Source: Pseudoscleropodium purum (lineage: Eukaryota; Streptophyta; Bryopsida; Hypnales; Brachytheciaceae). Taken from it: a stretch of DNA of 64,000 bases. The notes below the pieces were generated by a model. That model saw nothing but the letters and a program-made list of their open reading frames with translations, made no database searches and was not told the DNA's origin. Both the position numbers and the translations under genes were made by a program. The DNA lies in the NCBI GenBank assembly GCA_963969395.1, contig OZ017799.1, positions 23,128,501 through 23,192,500 of the forward strand, given 5' to 3'. Positions 59,261-64,000 of this stretch are shown in pieces; within the stretch, counting starts at the first letter, position 1, and each line of letters begins with the position of its first letter.

Positions 59261-61675
59261 ATCAGTCATCGAATATAAGCTCTTATATCTAATTTTGATG
59301 TATAAATAAAGTGGATGTGTATTTTCTTATTTAGATGTTCCTACTCTGTTTGTATGCAACATCTTTTTTTTTTTGTCTTCTTTTTGATTAAATGGTATAT
59401 AATCCTTCATATAAAGATATACAAGTAGAAAAAGTAATTGACATTACCAAAGAAGTTTTTAGCATTGTATCCTCAAACTTAGACAAGGAGATGGGGGGCA
59501 ATATGAAAGTGGTGTCATGTTGAGAGTGTTTGTCTTGGAAAATCATATAAATTCTAGCTACAACCAGAAATGGCTTAGGAATGAAGAAAGTTGTAAGGTA
59601 ATAAAAACAAGTTAACTAGTCACTCGCAAATTCACCCTACTAATAATCAACAAAGTTATAAAGAAGATGAATATGATTGAGCTTGTCACAACAAATTCAC
59701 CCACTAAATTATGGTTCAAAACAAAAAGTTGTAGTCGTATCAAACCTACGATCTTAAACGTTGAATCTTTTAAACCGTTGTCAAACTGCTACCCGTTGGC
59801 CTATCATGTATTAGCTAGCTCTAAATGGGTATAAGAGTTAAGGTATGTGATAAAATCCCACGGCTTCGGATAGATAAAATGGGACAACCAAATTACGAGC
59901 TAATCGTTCGAAAATTGGCTCTTAAACTTCAAACTCCCGGTGATCAACTTTAAAAACTAAATAAGCTTCACTGTAAGAACAAGCAAGTCTCAACTATATA
60001 GGCCATTAATCCCACTTTGTCACTATGCTATAAAATGAAGCTAAATATTGGTGTAAACCAAGACACTCACAACAACAAATGTTTATAAAGCCACAAGATA
60101 CAACACACAACACACAAATCTTCTTTGTCTTCAACTTCAACTTCAACTCCAACCACAATTCAATTTCAAAGCTGAACTTTGAATAAGTGCCACCATTGCT
60201 TTACAACTTTAAATGAAGTGAATGATAATTTTTTATAAAACTAACACAAATTCTTATTCTCTCTTAAAATCTCAAGTCATTTTAACATTTTGTTCAACAT
60301 CTATAGCCGCTCGAAGTTTTGGCTTCTAAAATTGAAGGCAGCAAATCCTCTTTCACCTCAATGTTCCAAATCACTCATATAAACTCCAAATAGAGCGTGT
60401 AATATCTTCATAAAAATATAACAATATCTTTTACACTCCCTCAAAGTTTCATAGCAAACAAAAGATCTATCCATCTTCTATAGACGTTCAAAGTCTCTGC
60501 CCCTTCACATGAGAGGTAGTAAACCTTCCTCCATTCAAACTAGCACAATATTTGGATGCTAAATTCAAATCAAGCAAGTAAGAGCTTTATAAAATTATAA
60601 CACTATGAGACACAACTGTTCAAATTTTCATTTCCAAATTCTCCATAACCAATACACAATGAACCTCTAGACATATGGATTCTCCCAAAATTCACAACAA
60701 AAAACAAGATGAATAGTGTTCACTTTTTTCTTAATTTCTTTTACTCCAACCTCACAAACAAGTGGACAACAACCCCTAATTTGCTCAAAAAACTACAACA
60801 CCAATATTTGATCAACAACTTGATCCCACAACTATCTCTTTATCTTTATCTTTATCTTTGAAAGAAATTCACTTCAAGGATTACTTTGAAGACAAACTAA
60901 CTCCATATCTTGCTTCTACAACTATAATCACACTATATAGTTTTAATAAAATACTCCAAGAATAAATATGAAAACTAACATTGAACGAATGCTTGATGAA
61001 GATAAAAAAATAAAATAAACTAGATGTTCAATCGAAATATCACTCCATCTTCGAAAATTTGAGGATGTAGTTGACAGTAGTAACAACATAATTGGCACAA
61101 TTCACTTTAGTTAAAGGATTGACTAACCTCTCTAACCATTGTTGATGAACACAACTCCTCTCAATAGGCCAAACCATGCAATAATATTGATCATCATTTA
61201 AACCTTCAAAACATCCTTTAAATGCAACTTTAAAGTTGTGAGGCTCAACGCATCTAACCTACAACAAAATTACCAATGCCCGAGCATCATATTGAAGATT
61301 TATATGCCATCATTTCTCTATGCAAGGTTGTTTCGGTGGTTAAGATGGTCCAACTTTGTCTTGTAATTGCCCATGTTGTAATGAAAGGCCTAGTGGTTGT
61401 TGAGGTTGATTCCATAGTTGCAATAAGAAAAATTCAAACTCCCATTTTAGTTGAGATTCATCATCTTGAAACTTAGAAAAAACCCTCTAGTTTGGCATAG
61501 TAATTTAAATGAAAAACAAAGAGAATAATATTAAGATGATAAAGCTATCAAAGAAATCCCTCTCTTTATAGTTGTTTGTAAGGACAAAGAATAAGCGTCC
61601 CCATAAAACCATTTCAAATGACGTGATTTCCCCTACTATGTTATAATATTGAAATCTATTTAAATAATAAAAATA
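59261..61675. other. AT-rich spacer, no gene seen
   Basis: Only low-complexity sequence was found, including a short TTTATC microsatellite of about four units at 60836-60858. I looked for a tRNA-like cloverleaf around 59740-59900, where G+C rises, and did not find one. Confidence 0.3.
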
Positions 61676-61985
61676 TACATATTTTACATAATGTTTGCAT
61701 TTGTAGTACAATAGCGATGAGATTGAATAATGTAGAGGGTAGTGATGCTTCAGAGGTAGAGAAGGGTAAAGGCACGGATGTCTCGGCACATATAGGGTCC
61801 AATTTGAACACTTCAAAAGGTGCTTGAGGTGACAGTCTTTTTAATCACCTTATTTTGTACTTCTTTGTAGTAGAGTTTAGTCTTTTTCTTTTTCTAACTT
61901 GTTACTATATATGTCTTTTTCAAATCATATCTAGAATTTGTCGACGATAGTAAACATACTTCATTAGGTATCTAGATGGCAATAA

Positions 61986-62492
61986 GTTGTTGTCCTAGAC
62001 TTGAATGGTCTTTTAATTCATTGGATTCACGGCAAATCTAATCCCAAAATATTGCAGAGATCAGGTTTGACGGCTTTCTTGGATTAGCTCTTTCCTAGAG
62101 CACACTTTATATTTTGGAGTAGTATACAAAACATGAACATTCTGCCATTGGTACAAAAGATGTTATTGCCTACTACTTTTCACCCTCGTGATGTCACGTA
62201 CTTTTTATAGAATGCTTGTAGTGAGTCTTTTTATAGGAACCCAGATAGGCCAAATAAATCCACGTTTCTAAAGGATTCATCAATTTTGGTGGGTATGAAA
62301 GAAGTTGATTCTATAGATAATGTCTTGTTGGTAGATGACAATTCACTTAAAAATCTATTAAATGATTCCTACAATGTTATTCACCTAAAGACCTAGTTTG
62401 GTGATACAAGCGATGAATTCTTGGATGCATATCTACGGCCTTGGCTCAACGAACTCCTGATGTCCAATGAAGCTATACCAATTTATGTGAAG
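61986..62492 (+). pseudogene. NIF/FCP1-like HAD phosphatase exon, decayed
   Basis: The frame from 61986 reads V-V-V-L-D-L-N-G-L-L-I, the first HAD motif in the D-L/V-N-G-L-L form found in plant NLI-interacting-factor (FCP1-homology) phosphatases. TAG at 62085 interrupts L-D-x-L-F-P-R-A-H, followed by F-I-F-W-S-S-I-Q. After a small frame change come F-H-P-R-D-V-T-Y-F and Y-R-N-P-D-R-P-N-K-S. The late motif is I-L-V-G-M-K-E-V-D-S-I-D-N-V-L-L-V-D-D-N-S, then L-R-P-W-L-N-E-L-L. The exon ends at a donor AAG|GTAAAC (62493). Intact relatives dephosphorylate proteins such as the RNA polymerase II tail. This copy has at least two stops and one frameshift. An upstream piece near 61700-61830, preceded by a TTTGTAG acceptor, may be its first exon. 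Confidence 0.65.
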
Positions 62493-63071
62493 GTAAACCC
62501 ACTTTTGGTTTGTCAAATGTTAGAAAATCGGCTTGGCAGATTAGAATTTCAACTTTTGAAGGGTTTAAAAACGCTTCAGTAATCGTTGAATAAAAGTTTT
62601 ATATAGAAATATCCAAACAAAGAGTTTTCAAAGGATCCTTAAGAACATTTGATTTGTATTATTGTAATGAGAATAAAAAATGTAGACTATGACATTTTGA
62701 AACATTCTGTAATTATTGTATATTTACCTCTATGAAGACTGCCTTTATTTTGTATTATAGCTTCACAACGATATTGGGAATTTCTATCAAATTTGTGTTT
62801 CAATTAGTGATTTCTATAAGGCATGTTGAATTGCACTGGTTGATTTGTATCTTTGAGAAAGTTATTTTCAAGCCTGTTGTATTTGAAGTTATTGAGGATC
62901 AATGTTCATATGTGAGTACCCAAACAAGAATTTGGTAGACTACTTAACTTCTCTTTATCAGTGGTAATTATTTAATTTGTTTTTTTATATTGAAAAATTA
63001 CTATATTCCTTTAGTATGTGACTTCTTCAATTAACATGAATCCTTATACTTTGTTCAATTTAGCTGTAGGT

Positions 63072-63089
63072 AGTTGGAGATCTCCAACT
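63072..63089. repeat. Perfect 18-bp palindrome AGTTGGAGATCTCCAACT
   Basis: This is the longest perfect member of the dispersed GAGATCTC family in the window. It lies between two decayed coding stretches, 0.6 kb beyond the phosphatase-like exon. Confidence 0.6.
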
Positions 63090-63153
63090 CATTGGAGGTA
63101 TTCTATTTTTTAGTAACAGTGATTTTGAATTGATTGTGTGTTGAGGTGGGTCT

Positions 63154-63462
63154 TTGTAGAAGGTGGTGGTGATTGTGCTAATAAGTCTTCTTTGCATTGA
63201 GGGTGCTATCCCAAATGATGGATGTAAGATCCTAATGGAGTGTTCTGGAAATTTGGTTGGACTTATGTTGGGAAGGACTTCTATTGGTATTTGGTCGAGG
63301 ATGAAAATTTCGAAATTGGAAGAGCTTCTTCAATGTATGCTTCTACACAATATTATTTCCAAACTCTTTCTTTTGAAAGGATGTGACTTACTAGATAAGT
63401 TAGACCCACATCTTCAAAGAGAGGATATTCTAACATATCTGTTTAGCAGGATTGTTCCTTGA
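63154..63462 (+). pseudogene. Possible decayed exon, family unknown
   Basis: After an acceptor-like TTTTTGTAG-type site the sequence contains coding-like phrases. In one frame it reads V-F-W-K-F-G-W-T-Y-V-G-K-D-F-Y-W-Y-L-V-E-D and then A-S-S-M-Y-A-S-T-Q-Y-Y-F, with stops between. It may continue the phosphatase-like gene or be separate. A 99-codon frame overlapping it in another phase is probably incidental. Confidence 0.25.
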
Positions 63463-63679
63463 CATGGACCCTCTCAACATAGAGTGAAATTTTGTTATAC
63501 ACCCATTGGTGTATGTTAGAGATAGCTAAATTACAAATGCCAAGTAGAAGTTCAAACAATGCTTTGTTAAATTGTAGTGGAACATATCTTTTCTATGATG
63601 TATGTAAATGAAAGAATGGTGGTGAATCCACTTTATTTTTCATACCAAATGTCAATGTATATACATTTGTATCATGTTT

Positions 63680-64000
63680 AGGGAATAACATTAGAAGCTC
63701 TCTAGATGTTTTCTTTCTAAGCTAAGTACTGGAATTGGAATTGTGTTATGTGGATGTGTTGGAGGGGTGTGAATAACATCAAAAGCTCTCCAAATGTTTT
63801 ATTTCTAGGCTAAGTGTTAGAATTCTCATTGTGTATGTATTACTATTTTGTATATTTGGGGGGATTAATGACATTAGAAGCTCCCTCGATGTCCAATTTC
63901 CATGCTAAGTGTTAGAATTGTCATTGCATATGTATTTTGTGTTATAAATGTGTTGGAGGGAGGGGGTCAATGGCATCAAAAGCTTTCTAGATGTCCTATT
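63680..64000. repeat. Tandem repeat of about 88-102 bp, at least four copies, runs off the window
   Basis: Each unit has an AACATNA-AGAAGCTCTCTAGATGTTTT-like start (AGCTC/AGCTT cores at 63696, 63784, 63879 and 63981), then GCTAAGTGTTAGAATT, a CATTGTGTATGTATT-type block and GTGTTGGAGGG. Copies diverge by substitutions and spacing. The right boundary lies outside the window. Confidence 0.7.

Noticed and set aside
59600..59900. Possible tRNA or LTR-type segment with higher G+C
   Set aside because: I could not build a cloverleaf, found no paired long terminal repeats and no reverse-transcriptase motifs.

Overview
This window looks like nuclear DNA of a land plant. It is about two-thirds A+T, its one clean protein-coding gene is an L-type lectin receptor kinase (a plant-specific architecture), and much of the rest is plant-type class II transposon debris. 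I could not fix the species. The transposon-like gene families present make me lean towards a seed-free plant such as a bryophyte or lycophyte, but that is a weak inference. I recognised no rRNA, tRNA, CRISPR array or bacterial-style operon. The annotation was made by reading only, with no searches run.

Layout. 0-8.2 kb: the edge of a PIF/Harbinger transposase gene (minus strand), several short inverted-repeat elements, and a decayed Harbinger pair (transposase pseudogene facing a Myb/SANT-like pseudogene). 8.65-18.3 kb: a nested stack. A CACTA-type element with long arrays of ATATGACT/AGTCATAT motifs contains a second, complete CACTA element (3-bp TTA target duplication), two GC-rich hAT-type MITEs (one with a perfect 8-bp target duplication) and two inverted copies of a 0.9-kb element bounded by TTAA. 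18.3-22.6 kb: AT-rich sequence and a tandem duplication. 22.6-24.9 kb: the intact lectin receptor kinase (minus strand). 25-33.6 kb: further MITEs, another TTAA element with a possible related empty site, and a tandem repeat. 34.1-37.6 kb: a 3.5-kb decayed gene of DUF7869 type (minus strand). 38-42 kb: AT-rich spacer. 42-47.8 kb: a GC-richer island with a nearly intact gene of about 1,460 codons that encodes zinc fingers, an AT-hook and a DDE/RNase-H-like core, broken only by four in-frame stops. 48-55 kb: spacer with a third hAT-type MITE. 55.7-59.3 kb: an unrecognised decayed gene on the plus strand, interrupted by a CACTA MITE. 62 kb: a decayed NIF/FCP1-like HAD phosphatase exon. The window ends in a tandem repeat.

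Two patterns cut across these regions. First, several decayed genes keep their reading frame over long distances and are broken by stop codons that a single C-to-T or G-to-A change could make, which suggests decay by deamination of methylated cytosine. Second, a palindrome centred on GAGATCTC recurs about ten times around the decayed genes at 32.5-38.2 and 54.6-63.1 kb and is almost absent elsewhere. I have no established explanation for it. The only gene I would expect to make a normal product is the lectin receptor kinase. The 42.5-47.0 kb gene is the best candidate for an under-described mobile or domesticated system.
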